A stretch of DNA of 64,000 nucleotides. It comes from Bryobacterales bacterium. GTDB taxonomy: Bacteria > Acidobacteriota > Terriglobia > Bryobacterales > Bryobacteraceae. The notes beneath the pieces are model-generated. The model saw only the letters and a list, made by a program, of their open reading frames with translations. It searched no databases and had not been told where the DNA came from. Position 1 is the first letter of the stretch. Every line of letters starts with the position of its first letter. The DNA is taken from contig JADKID010000038.1 of NCBI GenBank assembly GCA_016721425.1, forward strand, positions 868,001 through 932,000, written 5' to 3'. Both the position numbers and the translations under genes were made by a program. Shown here piece after piece: positions 1 to 9,565 of the stretch.

Positions 1-36
1 TCCGCGACTCGCGAAGTAACCCACCTGCTTTGGACG

Positions 37-3000
37 ATGCAGGACGACTCCGGGCGAAGGTCGGCGACGGTGCGCCTGGAGCAACTGGAGCGAATCTTCA
101 GCGCGGCCCAACTGGCCGCACGCTTCGGAGTGTTTCGATGGAACGCGAAGACCGGGAAATCGGAGTGGTCTCCCGAGACGTACTGCTTGTATGGCCTGGA
201 TCCGGCAACGACGGACGCGAGTTTCGACTCATGGTTCGCAACGGTGCATCCCGACGACCAAGCCTGGGTATTGCGTGAGTTTCAGGCGACCCTGGCGGAC
301 CGCTCTCCGGACGGGAGGCTGAACATCGAGTATCGGTCGCTTGACGGGCGCCGGTGGATTGCCGGAGAGGGCAAGCTGTACCGCGATGAAGAGGGCCGGC
401 CGGACTACATGATCGGCCTGAACATCGACATCACAGAGCGAAAGGTGGCGGAACTGGCCCTCAGCCATCAGGTCGAGTTTTCGCAGGGTATTTTCAACTC
501 GACCTCCGACAGTCTGGCCGTGGTGAACGCAGAGGGACGGATTGTTGAAGTGAACGATGCCTGGCGCCGCTTCGCGAGCAACAATGATGGAGGGGGCGAA
601 ACGGTCTGGGGGCCAGGGGTGGCCTACTTTGGGAGCGATGCCGGTGAGATGGAAGATCGGGCCGTCGCCTCCGCGGCCAGGGAGGGCCTGCACCGAGTGC
701 AGATGGGGACTCTCCCGCACTTCGAGATCGAGTACCCCTGCCACTCTCCGACGGAACAGCGATGGTTCGTGATGCGGGTCTCGCCCTTCCTGGATCGTCC
801 CGGTACCGTGCTGGTCTCGCACACCGACGTGACGGCGCGAGTCCGGGCAGAGCAGGCACTGCGTGCGAGTGAGGAGCGCTACAGGCGGGTTTCGTCAGTG
901 ATTTCCGATGTGGCGTACAGCTGCGTGGTAAGGGAAAACGGCGGCTATGCGATCGACTGGCTCACCGGCGCATCGGAGCGAGTCACCGGCTATACGGCTG
1001 ACGAACTGATGGCGATGCGCTGCTGGGGCGCGCTGGTGATTGAGGAAGACAGAGCGCTGTTCGGCGAACAGGTAATCGGTTTGAAGCCCGGCGAGTCCGG
1101 ATCCTGCGAGATCCGTCTACGCCACAAGGATGGGTCCATCCGGTGGTTGGCCTGTTGCGCCGAGGGCGTGGTGTGGCCGGGATCCCTCAATCGATTGCGG
1201 ACCTATGGCGGATTGGTTGATATCACAGGGCGCAAATCAGCGGAAGCGGCGCTACTGGAAAGTGAGCGGCTGCTCCGGGAATCGCAGGTGACTGCCGGAC
1301 TGGGCAGCTACCTCCTGGACGTCGGGACCGGAATATGGAGGAGTTCAGCGGTTCTCGATACGCTGTTTGGGATTGACGAGAACTACCTCCACGATGTTGA
1401 GGCGTGGGCGGCCTTGATTCATCCGGACGACCGCGAAATGATGGTCGCCTATTTTCGGGACGAAGTCGTGGGGCAGTGCCGGCGGTTTGACAAGGAGTAC
1501 CGCATCGTCCGTCATGACACGGGTGAGACGCGATGGGTACATGGGCATGGCAGGTTGGAATTGGATGCCAACGGACGGGCTCTGGCGATGTATGGCACCA
1601 TCCAGGACATCACCGAACGCCGCCGGGTGGAGGATGCACTGCGCGAGAGCGAAGTGCGCTACCGGGCGATTTTTGAATCCTCACGCGACGCGCTGTTATT
1701 GGCGGACGGCGCCAGCGGGATGCTGATTGACGCGAACGCCGCGGCGCAGGTCTTGACTGGACGCACGTTGGATGAACTCCGGCGGCTGCACCAGTCTGAG
1801 CTCCATCCGCCCGAGGACGAGCAGTTGTCTCGCGCCAGTTTTGAACGCGACCGTGTTGCGCCCTCCATCAATCTGCATCGCGTGACCAGATCGGACGGGA
1901 CGCGTGTTCCTGTTGAGATCGTTGCCACGCAACTCCGGGATGCGGCGGGCAGGGAACTGATCCTGGGCGCGTTTCGCGACATCACTGAGCGTGCCAAGGC
2001 ACAGGAGGAACGGGAGCGGCTGGCGTCGCAACTGATCCAGGCGCAGAAAATGGAATCCGTCGGGCGCCTGGCGGGCGGTGTGGCCCACGATTTCAACAAC
2101 CTGCTCACTGTGATCAACGGGCACTGCCAGTTACTGATTCTAAAGCTGACGCCCGGGGATCCGACCAGAACCAGCATCGAGACGATCCTCAAGGCCGGGG
2201 AGCGCGCCGAATCGCTGACTCAACAATTGCTCGCCTTTAGCCGCAAGCAGGTCTTACAACCTCAGGTGATCGACCTGAATCGTGTGGTGCTGGAAGTGCG
2301 CTCGATGCTCTCCCGTCTGGTGGGCGAGGACGTGCACGTGAGGGTGGAGCTGAACTCGACCCATTCTTCGGTGAGCGCGGACCCGAATCAGCTGCAGCAG
2401 GTGCTGATGAACCTGATCGTGAATGCGAGAGACGCCATGCCCGGTGGGGGCAATCTGGTCATCGAGACGTGCGACGCGGAATGGGACGATGTTTCGCTCC
2501 AACCGGGCGCCAATCCCATCGGCGAGAGGCAGGTCCGGTTGACGGTGAGCGATGACGGAGTGGGCATGAATGAGGAGACCCGGCGCAATATCTTCGAGCC
2601 GTTCTTCACTACGAAGGGCATTGGCAAAGGCACCGGCCTTGGGCTGTCGATGGTGCATGGGATCGTGGCGCAAAGCGGTGGGCGGATTGAGGTGGAAAGC
2701 ACACCAGGCCGGGGTACGGCATTCCATATCTATCTGCCGTCAGTGGAGAGTGTCGCCAGCGCGTTTGTGGCGCCAGTGACGTCCGAGCCGCTAGGCGGCA
2801 CGGAGACGGTATTGGTCGTTGAAGATCAACTGGAAGTGCTCACTTACGCGGTGGGAGTCCTCAGGGTCTACGGCTATACAGTGATGGAGGCGAGAGCGGT
2901 GGATCAGGCGCTGGTGCTTTTTCAGCAGAATTCCAGCCGTATCGACCTCGTCCTGAGCGACGTAATCATGCCGGACGGCGGTGGGAGGAACCTGGCCGAC

Positions 3001-3165
3001 GCGTTGGAACTGATGCGTCCGGGTGTCAAGGTGCTCTTCATGTCGGGGTATACGGAGGACGTGATAACCGAGCACTTCGTGGACGGCGAAGACCGGCACT
3101 TCATTCAGAAGCCATTCAGTCCCCAGCAACTGGCCGCGAAGGTGCGGGACGCGCTGCAATCGTAG
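37..3165 (+). CDS. Multi-PAS hybrid sensor histidine kinase (possibly 5'-partial)
   Basis: Sensor kinase that autophosphorylates on His and passes the phosphate to its own C-terminal receiver. In order I see about five PAS/PAC modules (residues ~20-650; repeated endings of the type DITERK or DITERR), a HisKA H-box around residue 690 (GGVAHDFNNLL), a HATPase with N-box NARDAMPGGG, DDGVGM and GKGTGLGLS, and a receiver (~920-1040) with VEDQ, the phospho-acceptor in VLSDVIMPDGGG and the conserved Lys in FIQKPFS. There are no membrane segments, so it should be cytoplasmic. The ATG at 37 has no clear Shine-Dalgarno and the frame stays open to base 1, so the true start may lie outside the window. 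The H-box type (HDFNN) is that of NtrB-like PAS kinases. The signal and the partner regulator are unknown. Confidence 0.9.
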   Translation: MQDDSGRRSATVRLEQLERIFSAAQLAARFGVFRWNAKTGKSEWSPETYCLYGLDPATTDASFDSWFATVHPDDQAWVLREFQATLADRSPDGRLNIEYRSLDGRRWIAGEGKLYRDEEGRPDYMIGLNIDITERKVAELALSHQVEFSQGIFNSTSDSLAVVNAEGRIVEVNDAWRRFASNNDGGGETVWGPGVAYFGSDAGEMEDRAVASAAREGLHRVQMGTLPHFEIEYPCHSPTEQRWFVMRVSPFLDRPGTVLVSHTDVTARVRAEQALRASEERYRRVSSVISDVAYSCVVRENGGYAIDWLTGASERVTGYTADELMAMRCWGALVIEEDRALFGEQVIGLKPGESGSCEIRLRHKDGSIRWLACCAEGVVWPGSLNRLRTYGGLVDITGRKSAEAALLESERLLRESQVTAGLGSYLLDVGTGIWRSSAVLDTLFGIDENYLHDVEAWAALIHPDDREMMVAYFRDEVVGQCRRFDKEYRIVRHDTGETRWVHGHGRLELDANGRALAMYGTIQDITERRRVEDALRESEVRYRAIFESSRDALLLADGASGMLIDANAAAQVLTGRTLDELRRLHQSELHPPEDEQLSRASFERDRVAPSINLHRVTRSDGTRVPVEIVATQLRDAAGRELILGAFRDITERAKAQEERERLASQLIQAQKMESVGRLAGGVAHDFNNLLTVINGHCQLLILKLTPGDPTRTSIETILKAGERAESLTQQLLAFSRKQVLQPQVIDLNRVVLEVRSMLSRLVGEDVHVRVELNSTHSSVSADPNQLQQVLMNLIVNARDAMPGGGNLVIETCDAEWDDVSLQPGANPIGERQVRLTVSDDGVGMNEETRRNIFEPFFTTKGIGKGTGLGLSMVHGIVAQSGGRIEVESTPGRGTAFHIYLPSVESVASAFVAPVTSEPLGGTETVLVVEDQLEVLTYAVGVLRVYGYTVMEARAVDQALVLFQQNSSRIDLVLSDVIMPDGGGRNLADALELMRPGVKVLFMSGYTEDVITEHFVDGEDRHFIQKPFSPQQLAAKVRDALQS

Positions 3166-3269
3166 GGTGCGTTCCGGACGGGCGCGATGAGTTCCTTAAT
3201 AGAAACGGCGCCCTAGCAGGTGAGAATCCCACCCTTCCGAGCGCCGCTGGAATCGAAACGAACTGCCGG

Positions 3270-4850
3270 CTACCGGGCGCCGATCTTCGAGCCGATCACC
3301 TCGCCGGAGACGATGATCTCCACTCGGCGGTTTTGCTGGCGGCCCGCGGCGGTGGCGTTGTCGGCCACGGGCGTGGTTTTGCCGAAGCCCTTGGACGTGA
3401 TTTGCCCGGCCTGGAGGCCCTGCTCGATGAGATAGGCGCGCGTGGTTTCGGCGCGCTGCTCGGAGAGCTTTTGATTCAGTTCGTCGCTGCCGGTGCTGTC
3501 GGTGTGGCCTTCCACTTCGAGATTCAGTCCAGGGTGGGCGAGGACGATGCCAGCGAGGCGGGCGAGTTTTTCACGCGTCGGCGGGCGCAGGTTGAACTTG
3601 CCGGTGTCGAACAGGACGTCGGCCATATTGACGACGAGGCCGCGCGGCGTATCGCGGGTTTCGAGGATGCGGCTGAACTGGTCTAGCAGTTGGGCGCGAA
3701 GGGCTTCGGCTGCTTTGCTGGCGCGCTCGGCTTCAGCCTTAGCACGCTCGGTTTCGGCCTTGGCGCGCTCCGCCTCCGCTCGGGCCGCCTGGCCGCGTGC
3801 TGCTAGAATCTCAGCCTCGGCTTTTGCTTTGGCGGCGGCGGCCTCGGACTCTGCCTTCATCTGCGCCTCGCGGGCGGCGGTGAGTTCGGCCTGGCGGCGG
3901 GCCTCGGCCTGGGCACTGGCACGGGCGGAGGCGGCCGCGGCGTCCGCGACACGCTTGGCCTCTGCGGCCTCGGCGGCTGCCTTGGCCTCGGCTTCGGCCT
4001 TTGCTTTGGCGGCCGCCGCGGCCTTTTCCGCCGCAATTCGCTCTTCGTCCTGACGCTGGGTGGAGAGTGCGCGGGCATCCTCGGAGAACTGAATCGCCTG
4101 GCGGGCGGTAGAGATGGTCTCCTTCTTGTTGGCCTTGGCGGCCAGCGAGTTCTCGGCCATCTTGAGGCTGGCTTCGGCCTTGGTCAGGATCTCGGGTGCG
4201 TACTTGGCACCTTGGCGCGACTTGGCGATATCCACTGCGTTGCGGGCCTGATACATCTCCAGCGGAACGTTCTTGAGGTCGAGCGTAAGCGCCAGCGGGT
4301 TGTCCTGCTTGGCGTATTGCGCGCGGTGCATCAGCTTATACTCGGTGATCGGGAAGACTTTGCCCTTGGTGCCCTTCAGGAGGAGATTCTCCACCACCAC
4401 GAGTTCGCTGGGCTGGCGGACCGAGAAGTAGGGCTCGGCTGTGACAATGAGCGAGAACGTCTGCAACTGGACGCTGGTTGCCAGTTTGCCGGCTCCGTTC
4501 TTGTCGACGACGACTTCGCCGATGTTGATGGTGCGGCCCTCGGTGGAAACCGCCCAGAGGACGTAGGTCAGGAACTCAGTGCCGAGTTTCGATGGGGCGG
4601 AAAGGCCCGCAAGCTTCACTTCCACGCTGGTGACGCCGCTGCGGGCCTGGACTTTGGCCTCGCCGGCGGCCTGCGGCAGGAGGGCGGTTCCGTTCATGCC
4701 AACCTTGGTGGCGCCGCCGCCAACCTGGTAGCCGATTGCGGTGGTGGACTTGCTGACAACGGTCGATAGCGGAGAGCTTGGTTGCGAGTACGCGGTTAGG
4801 GCGAATGCCGTGGCGCAAAGGAAGGCAGACCGAGTCGAAGTGAACTTCAT
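3270..4850 (-). CDS. OmpA-family peptidoglycan-binding protein with long Ala/Glu coiled coil
   Basis: Envelope protein of 526 aa. I chose the start at 4850 because it gives a clean signal peptide (MKFTSTRSAFLCATAFALTA); a longer open frame upstream would overlap the divergent promoter region. After a beta-rich N-terminal half (to ~residue 230) comes a DUF4398-like helical segment, then ~130 residues of Ala/Lys/Glu heptads (TolA-like; repeated AEAKAAAEA and AERAKAETERAKAE), and a C-terminal OmpA domain (~400-515) with VEGHTDSTGSDELNQKLSEQ and GFGKTTP...RRVEI, which in the family binds diaminopimelate of peptidoglycan. The likely role is tethering or spanning between outer membrane and cell wall. 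It is divergent from the glycosidase gene at 5020. The domain assignment is strong; the physiological role is inferred. Confidence 0.85.
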   Translation of the reverse strand: MKFTSTRSAFLCATAFALTAYSQPSSPLSTVVSKSTTAIGYQVGGGATKVGMNGTALLPQAAGEAKVQARSGVTSVEVKLAGLSAPSKLGTEFLTYVLWAVSTEGRTINIGEVVVDKNGAGKLATSVQLQTFSLIVTAEPYFSVRQPSELVVVENLLLKGTKGKVFPITEYKLMHRAQYAKQDNPLALTLDLKNVPLEMYQARNAVDIAKSRQGAKYAPEILTKAEASLKMAENSLAAKANKKETISTARQAIQFSEDARALSTQRQDEERIAAEKAAAAAKAKAEAEAKAAAEAAEAKRVADAAAASARASAQAEARRQAELTAAREAQMKAESEAAAAKAKAEAEILAARGQAARAEAERAKAETERAKAEAERASKAAEALRAQLLDQFSRILETRDTPRGLVVNMADVLFDTGKFNLRPPTREKLARLAGIVLAHPGLNLEVEGHTDSTGSDELNQKLSEQRAETTRAYLIEQGLQAGQITSKGFGKTTPVADNATAAGRQQNRRVEIIVSGEVIGSKIGAR

Positions 4851-5019
4851 AGGGTAAGTGTAGATGAAAATTTCCTCACGATCGGAATCGTTCAATTCGG
4901 GCGTGACAGACAAGCTGGCGGTCTGGACAGAATGCCGCGGCGTACTATGCCCGCGCGGGGCGCTTACAATAGCAGTGAGCCGAGATGCAGGCAAACCAGT
5001 GGAGGCAATCAACAACCCC

Positions 5020-6294
5020 GTGACGACTCGCCTCGCCATGCTTTTGGCCTGTGCCCTGTCCCTCCCCGGACAGTTCCTTCAACCGTCACCGAACGGGAGG
5101 TATCTGGTTCGTTCGAACGGAGAGCCGTTCCTCTGGATTGGAGACACGGCGTGGTATGCGGGCGTGAAGGCCAGCAAGGCCGAATGGACGGAGTATCTGG
5201 AGGACCGTCAACGCAAGGGGTTCACCGTGGTGCAGATCTCCGCGGGACGTACGCCGCCCGGCTGGACCGGCGCCATGCCGTTCGCGGCCGGAGGTGAGCC
5301 TAACGACGTCTACTGGGACGGCATTCTGGCCAAGGTGCGCGAAGCCAACCGGCGTGGCATGGTGGTGATGCTGGTGGGATTGGGCCGGCCCACCAACGAG
5401 GCGGATATCCGGCACGTCTCCACACCGGAATACGCCCGATACATCGCACAGCGTTTCGCCGGAGTTGAGGCGATTATGTCCCCGAACTTTGACGGAGCCT
5501 ATAGCCCGGTATTCGACACCGTGGCCGAGAATCTGGTGGCGGCGGGGACGAAGTTGCCCATCACCCAGCATCCGAACACTCTGAAGGGCCAGAATGAGCT
5601 CTACGTGCCGAAGTCCTATCTGACATTCAGCGGATTGCAGAGCGGGCATCACAATGGCCGTCTCGAAGCCGCGTACGCCGCCGCGCGCGAATGGCCGTTG
5701 ACGCTTTGGGCCATGAAGCCCGTCCGGCCGGTGATCAACATCGAGGGGATGTACGACGGGCGAGGTTCGGACGAGGGCGGCGCCTGGCGAGGCAAAGACG
5801 TGCGGCGGATCGGCTGGATCTCGTGGCTGTCGGGCGCGATGGGCTACACCTATGCCGCCGGAGAGACGGCGCGCAAAGTGCCCGGCACAAACGGCGGAGT
5901 TTGGGGCTGGAATCAGGATGAGGCGGCGTTTGATTTCTGGCGCAAAGCCGCGGCGTGGCCGAGCGCGGGCTCGATGACGATCATGCGGGATTTCTTTGCC
6001 GGCATCGAGTGGTGGCGGCTGGAGCCTGTCCACGAACTGATCGTGCAGGAAGGAACACCGGACAGCCAGACGCGCGCCGTGTTCGCGGCGAGCGCGGACC
6101 GTGCGCTCGCGGTGGCCTACGCTCCATCCGGTGGCAGATTCAAGCTCGATCTGACTTCGTTTCCAGCCTCGCTGCAAGCCGAGTGGTTCGACCCGGTAAC
6201 GGGCCGCAGAACGCCCGCGGTTCTCCGCGAATGGCTGGCGCCGCCTGCCGGAACCGGCGATATTGTCCTCCTGATTCGCCAGGCGCCGCGTTAG
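5020..6294 (+). CDS. DUF4038-type secreted glycosidase-like protein
   Basis: A 424-aa predicted exported TIM-barrel protein related to the DUF4038/apiosidase-like family of putative carbohydrate-active enzymes. The GTG at 5020 is preferred: GGAGG lies at 5001-5005 and the product begins with a hydrophobic signal segment (MLLACALSLPG, residues 7-17). The family N-terminal block is visible (SPNGRYLVRSNGEPFLWIGDTAW), followed by barrel strands with VVQISAGRTPPGW, PVINIEGMYDG and GYTYAAGE. The tail (~350-424) looks like a small beta domain (WFDPVTGRRTP), as in the putative collagen-binding domain that often ends these proteins. The substrate is unknown, with plant or microbial polysaccharide plausible. 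Convergent with the LytTR remnant downstream. Confidence 0.78.
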   Translation: MTTRLAMLLACALSLPGQFLQPSPNGRYLVRSNGEPFLWIGDTAWYAGVKASKAEWTEYLEDRQRKGFTVVQISAGRTPPGWTGAMPFAAGGEPNDVYWDGILAKVREANRRGMVVMLVGLGRPTNEADIRHVSTPEYARYIAQRFAGVEAIMSPNFDGAYSPVFDTVAENLVAAGTKLPITQHPNTLKGQNELYVPKSYLTFSGLQSGHHNGRLEAAYAAAREWPLTLWAMKPVRPVINIEGMYDGRGSDEGGAWRGKDVRRIGWISWLSGAMGYTYAAGETARKVPGTNGGVWGWNQDEAAFDFWRKAAAWPSAGSMTIMRDFFAGIEWWRLEPVHELIVQEGTPDSQTRAVFAASADRALAVAYAPSGGRFKLDLTSFPASLQAEWFDPVTGRRTPAVLREWLAPPAGTGDIVLLIRQAPR

Positions 6295-6315
6295 TCCGCT
6301 GCCCGGGGCAACTCG

Positions 6316-6738
6316 TCAGATCAACATCCTGTCGCGAAACTCCTGTGCACGGTGGCGGGCCATCGAGACGGCGGGCCCGGATGTGAGCGTGAGTTCGTAG
6401 CCTCCGTCAACCGCTGGTTCCATGTGGGCGCCGGCGCTGAGATTCACGATGTGGCGGCGGGATGCGCGGAAGAACAGCTGCGGATCGAGCCGGGCTTCGA
6501 GATAGGCGAGCGAGCGCAGGATGAGCGGGCGCTGGCCCGAGAAGTACAGGCGCGTATCGTTACCGTGGGACTCGAAACGGGCAAGGTCGGTGAGGCGGAC
6601 AAACCAGCAGCGCTCGCCGTCGCGGACGGTCTTCAGGAACGGTGTGCCGGCCGGGTGTGCGGGCTGGCCGGCAAATCCGGCGAGGGTGAGGACGTGGCAC
6701 TCGTAGCGCTCCTTGTAGTGGGCGACGGTGGTATCTCA
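6316..6738 (-). pseudogene. LytTR response-regulator remnant (receiver lost)
   Basis: Reading the minus strand upstream from the TGA at 6316-6318 gives ~140 codons with a complete-looking LytTR DNA-binding domain: PFLKTVRDGERCWFVRL, then FESHGNDTRLYFSGQRPLIL, LEARLDPQLFFRASRRHIVN and a C-terminal SMARHRAQEF. The frame is closed by a stop at about 6736 and there is no ATG, GTG or TTG in a sensible place before the domain. The receiver that normally precedes LytTR is absent, and the region up to the pgm gene contains no receiver sequence in any frame. The most likely explanation is a decayed LytTR response regulator. A frameshift link to a short ORF starting near 6805 (MLLPTLALLI...) is possible but would not supply a receiver either. 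Confidence 0.7.
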
Positions 6739-6879
6739 GACTGCGCCGGCCGATTGAAGGCCGGGGGCGCCGTTACGATGAGCAGAGCGAGCGTCGGAAG
6801 TAGCATGGCCACAGTGTGACGTGTGGCGGGTCCCGCCGGGGCGCATATGGGACGAACGGCGAGGCGGCGTGACGAGCGG

Positions 6880-8517
6880 CTACAGGGCGCGCTGAACGAT
6901 GTCGCGGGCTTCGGCCACGATGGTGTCGAGGTGGTCCGCGCTGGCGAAGCTCTCGGCGTAGAGCTTGTAGATGTTCTCTGTGCCGGACGGCCGCGCGGCG
7001 AACCAGCCGTTCTCGCTGACCACCTTCAGACCGCCGATGGAGGCGCCGTTGCCGGGCGCGGCGGTGAGCTTGGCGGTGATGGGTGCTCCGGCCAACGAGG
7101 AATCCGTTACATCGGTGGGCGAGAGCTTGCCGAGCCGGGCCTTCTGTTCCGGGGTGGAGGGCGTATCGATGCGAGTGTAGTACGACTTGCCAAACTCGGC
7201 TTCGATTTCGCGGTAGTGTTCGCCGGGGTCGCGGCCGGTGCGGGCCGTGATCTCGCAGGCCAGCAGGCCCAGGATCAGGCCGTCCTTGTCCGTGGACCAG
7301 ACCTTGCCGTTGGTCCGCAGGAAACTGGCGCCGGCGCTCTCTTCCCCGCCGAAACAGACGGTGCCGTCGAAGAGCCCGGGGGCGAACCATTTGAAGCCGA
7401 CTGGCACTTCGTAGACCTCGCGACGGAGGGAGGCGCAGACGCGGTCAATCAACCCGCTGGAGACGAGCGTCTTGCCGATGCGGGCGGTGGCGGGCCAGAG
7501 TGGGCGGTTTTGGATCAGGTAGCGGATGGCGACGCAGAGATAGTGGTTGGGGTTGAGCAGGCCGGAGGAGGGCGTCACGATGCCGTGGCGGTCGGCGTCG
7601 GGGTCATTGCCGAAGGCGATGTCGAACTTGTCCTTGAGCTGGACCAGGCTGGCCATCGCGTAGGGGCTGGAGCAGTCCATGCGGATCTTGCCGTCGTGAT
7701 CGAGCGTCATGAAGCCGAACTGCGGATCGACAGCAGGATTTACCACCGTGAGGTTGAGATGGAAGTGATCCGCCACGTGGCTCCAGTAGTGGACGGATGC
7801 GCCGCCGAGCGGGTCTACCCCGATTTTGAGCCCGGCGTTTTTGATGGCGTCGAGATCGACGACGGCGGAGAGTTCCCGGACGTAGTCCGGAACGAAGTCT
7901 GCCTGGTGGATCACGTCCTTGCCGATGGCCTGCTCATAGGGCAGGTAGTGCACCCCGGCGTTGCCGCCGCGCAGCAGTTCGTTGGCGCGGTCCTGGATCC
8001 ACGACGTGACGTTAGTGTCGGCAGGCCCGCCATCGGGCGGGTTGTACTTGAAGCCGCCGTCGGCCGGCGGATTGTGGGAGGGCGTAATGATGATGCCGTC
8101 GCCGAAGGCGGAGGTGCGGCCGGCGTTGTACTTCAGGATGGCGTGCGAGATGACGGGCGTGGGTGTGAAGCCACCGCCCTGCTGGAAGATCGTCTCCACG
8201 CCGTTGGCGGCAAGGACCTCCAGGGCGGTGCGCTGGGCGGCCGCGGAAAGGGCATGGGTGTCCTGGCCCATGAAGAGAATACCGGTGTAGCCCTGAATCT
8301 TGCGGTATTCGCAGATGGCTTGCGTGATCGCGCGGATGTGATCCTCGTTGAAGGAAGAGTTCGTAGAGGTGCCGCGGTGTCCGCTGGTGCCGAAACTCAC
8401 GTGCTGGGCGGGCACGGTAGGATCGGGCTTTGCGGAGTAATAGGCATTTTCGAGAGCAGCGAGATCAACGAGCATTCCGCTGGGCGCGGGCGTGCCGGCG
8501 AGGGCGTGGAGAGCCAT
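6880..8517 (-). CDS. pgm: Phosphoglucomutase, alpha-D-glucose phosphate-specific
   Basis: Cytoplasmic enzyme interconverting glucose-1-phosphate and glucose-6-phosphate, feeding glycogen, trehalose and nucleotide-sugar synthesis. The 545-aa length fits the family. Four signature loops are present: FGTSGHRG near residue 43, the phosphoserine loop ITPSHNPPADGG, the metal loop GNDPDADRHG, the sugar-binding loop GGEESAGASF and the phosphate-binding RPSGTENIYK near the C terminus. All catalytic residues expected of the family are retained. Divergent from the Tat-exported protein gene starting at 8611, with a ~90 bp shared promoter region. Confidence 0.96.
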   Translation of the reverse strand: MALHALAGTPAPSGMLVDLAALENAYYSAKPDPTVPAQHVSFGTSGHRGTSTNSSFNEDHIRAITQAICEYRKIQGYTGILFMGQDTHALSAAAQRTALEVLAANGVETIFQQGGGFTPTPVISHAILKYNAGRTSAFGDGIIITPSHNPPADGGFKYNPPDGGPADTNVTSWIQDRANELLRGGNAGVHYLPYEQAIGKDVIHQADFVPDYVRELSAVVDLDAIKNAGLKIGVDPLGGASVHYWSHVADHFHLNLTVVNPAVDPQFGFMTLDHDGKIRMDCSSPYAMASLVQLKDKFDIAFGNDPDADRHGIVTPSSGLLNPNHYLCVAIRYLIQNRPLWPATARIGKTLVSSGLIDRVCASLRREVYEVPVGFKWFAPGLFDGTVCFGGEESAGASFLRTNGKVWSTDKDGLILGLLACEITARTGRDPGEHYREIEAEFGKSYYTRIDTPSTPEQKARLGKLSPTDVTDSSLAGAPITAKLTAAPGNGASIGGLKVVSENGWFAARPSGTENIYKLYAESFASADHLDTIVAEARDIVQRAL

Positions 8518-8610
8518 AAGGACAGGTTAACAGTCAAAGGACTTGGCGGGACAGTGTGAATGGGTGTATAAATCAGACTAGTCGATCTGATGGGCTCACA
8601 GAGGTGCCAG

Positions 8611-9516
8611 ATGGAAAACACGAGACGCGGATTCCTGCAAGCGGCGGGGACATTGGCGGTGGCAGGAGCGGCATCGGCCGCGGCGGCGCCGGCGCTACCC
8701 ACCGTGAAGTTCGGCGGCAAGCACGAGATCTCTCGTATGCTCATCGGGACCAACCCGCTGATGGGCTACTCGCATTTCTCCCGCAACCTGGACATGAGCA
8801 TGCGGGAGTGGATGACGCCGGAGCGGCGCATTGAGACGATCCTGGCGGCCGAGCGCGCCGGCATCACCACGTGGCAACTGCACTACCACCAGGACACCAT
8901 CGCCATTCTCGAAGGCATCCGCGCGCGCGGATCGAAGATGAAGGTGTTTCTGTTGAGCGACTTCGAACTGCAGAAGGACTTTTCGATGATCCCCGGTCTG
9001 GCCAAGATGGGCTTCCTCGGGATGGCGCATCACGGCAACCGCACGGACGAGGCGTACCGTGCCGGCAAGATGGAAACCGTGCTCGACTTTGTGAAGCGCG
9101 TCCGCGATACCGGTGTGATGGCGGGTGTCTCGACGCACAATCCGGAAGTTGTCGATTGGATCGAGAGCAAGGGCTGGCCAACCGACTATTACATGACCTG
9201 CTTCTACCGGGTCAGCCGCACGGCGGAAGAGGCGCGGGCGCTGATGGGCGGCGAGCGGCCGTTGGGAGAGACCTTCCTGGAGAAGGATCCGCTGCGGATG
9301 ACGGCGGTGATTCAGAAGACGAAGAAGCCGTGCCTGGGCTTCAAGATCATCGGGGCCGGGCGGATTGGCGCGACGCGCGAGAACATCGCGGGTGCGATGA
9401 AGTTTGCGTTCAACAACATCAAGGCGAACGATGCGGTGATCGTGGGGATGTGGCCGAAGTTCAAGGACGAGATCACTGAGAACTGCGAGATCGTGCGGCA
9501 GTTGCACACGACCTAA
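8611..9516 (+). CDS. Tat-exported TIM-barrel (aldo/keto reductase-like) protein
   Basis: A 301-aa predicted periplasmic protein. The ATG at 8611 is chosen because it follows AGAGGTG and starts a classic twin-arginine signal (ENTRRGFLQAAGTLAVAGAA). The mature part begins with VKFGGKHEISRMLIGTNPLMGYSHF and alternates strands and helices as in aldo/keto reductase-like or xylose-isomerase-like barrels (LAAERAGITTWQLHYHQD; KVFLLSDFELQKD; AGVSTHNPEVVDWIESKG; GFKIIGAGRIG). I do not recognise a definite catalytic tetrad, so the reaction is unknown. No obvious operon partner. Proteins with Tat signals and this type of barrel are frequent in Acidobacteriota and Planctomycetes (general knowledge). Confidence 0.75.
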   Translation: MENTRRGFLQAAGTLAVAGAASAAAAPALPTVKFGGKHEISRMLIGTNPLMGYSHFSRNLDMSMREWMTPERRIETILAAERAGITTWQLHYHQDTIAILEGIRARGSKMKVFLLSDFELQKDFSMIPGLAKMGFLGMAHHGNRTDEAYRAGKMETVLDFVKRVRDTGVMAGVSTHNPEVVDWIESKGWPTDYYMTCFYRVSRTAEEARALMGGERPLGETFLEKDPLRMTAVIQKTKKPCLGFKIIGAGRIGATRENIAGAMKFAFNNIKANDAVIVGMWPKFKDEITENCEIVRQLHTT

Positions 9517-9565
9517 CGTTGGTTATGTTGGCGCAATCTCATTGGCTCGGTGAGCTATCCCCTTC

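Noticed and set aside
3166..3269. Terminator after the first hybrid kinase
   Set aside because: GGGCGC and GCGCCC can pair but the loop is 22 nt and there is no T tract.
6823..8559. 578-codon plus-strand open frame
   Set aside because: Exactly antisense to phosphoglucomutase, with Gly/Ala/Val-rich composition and no domain.
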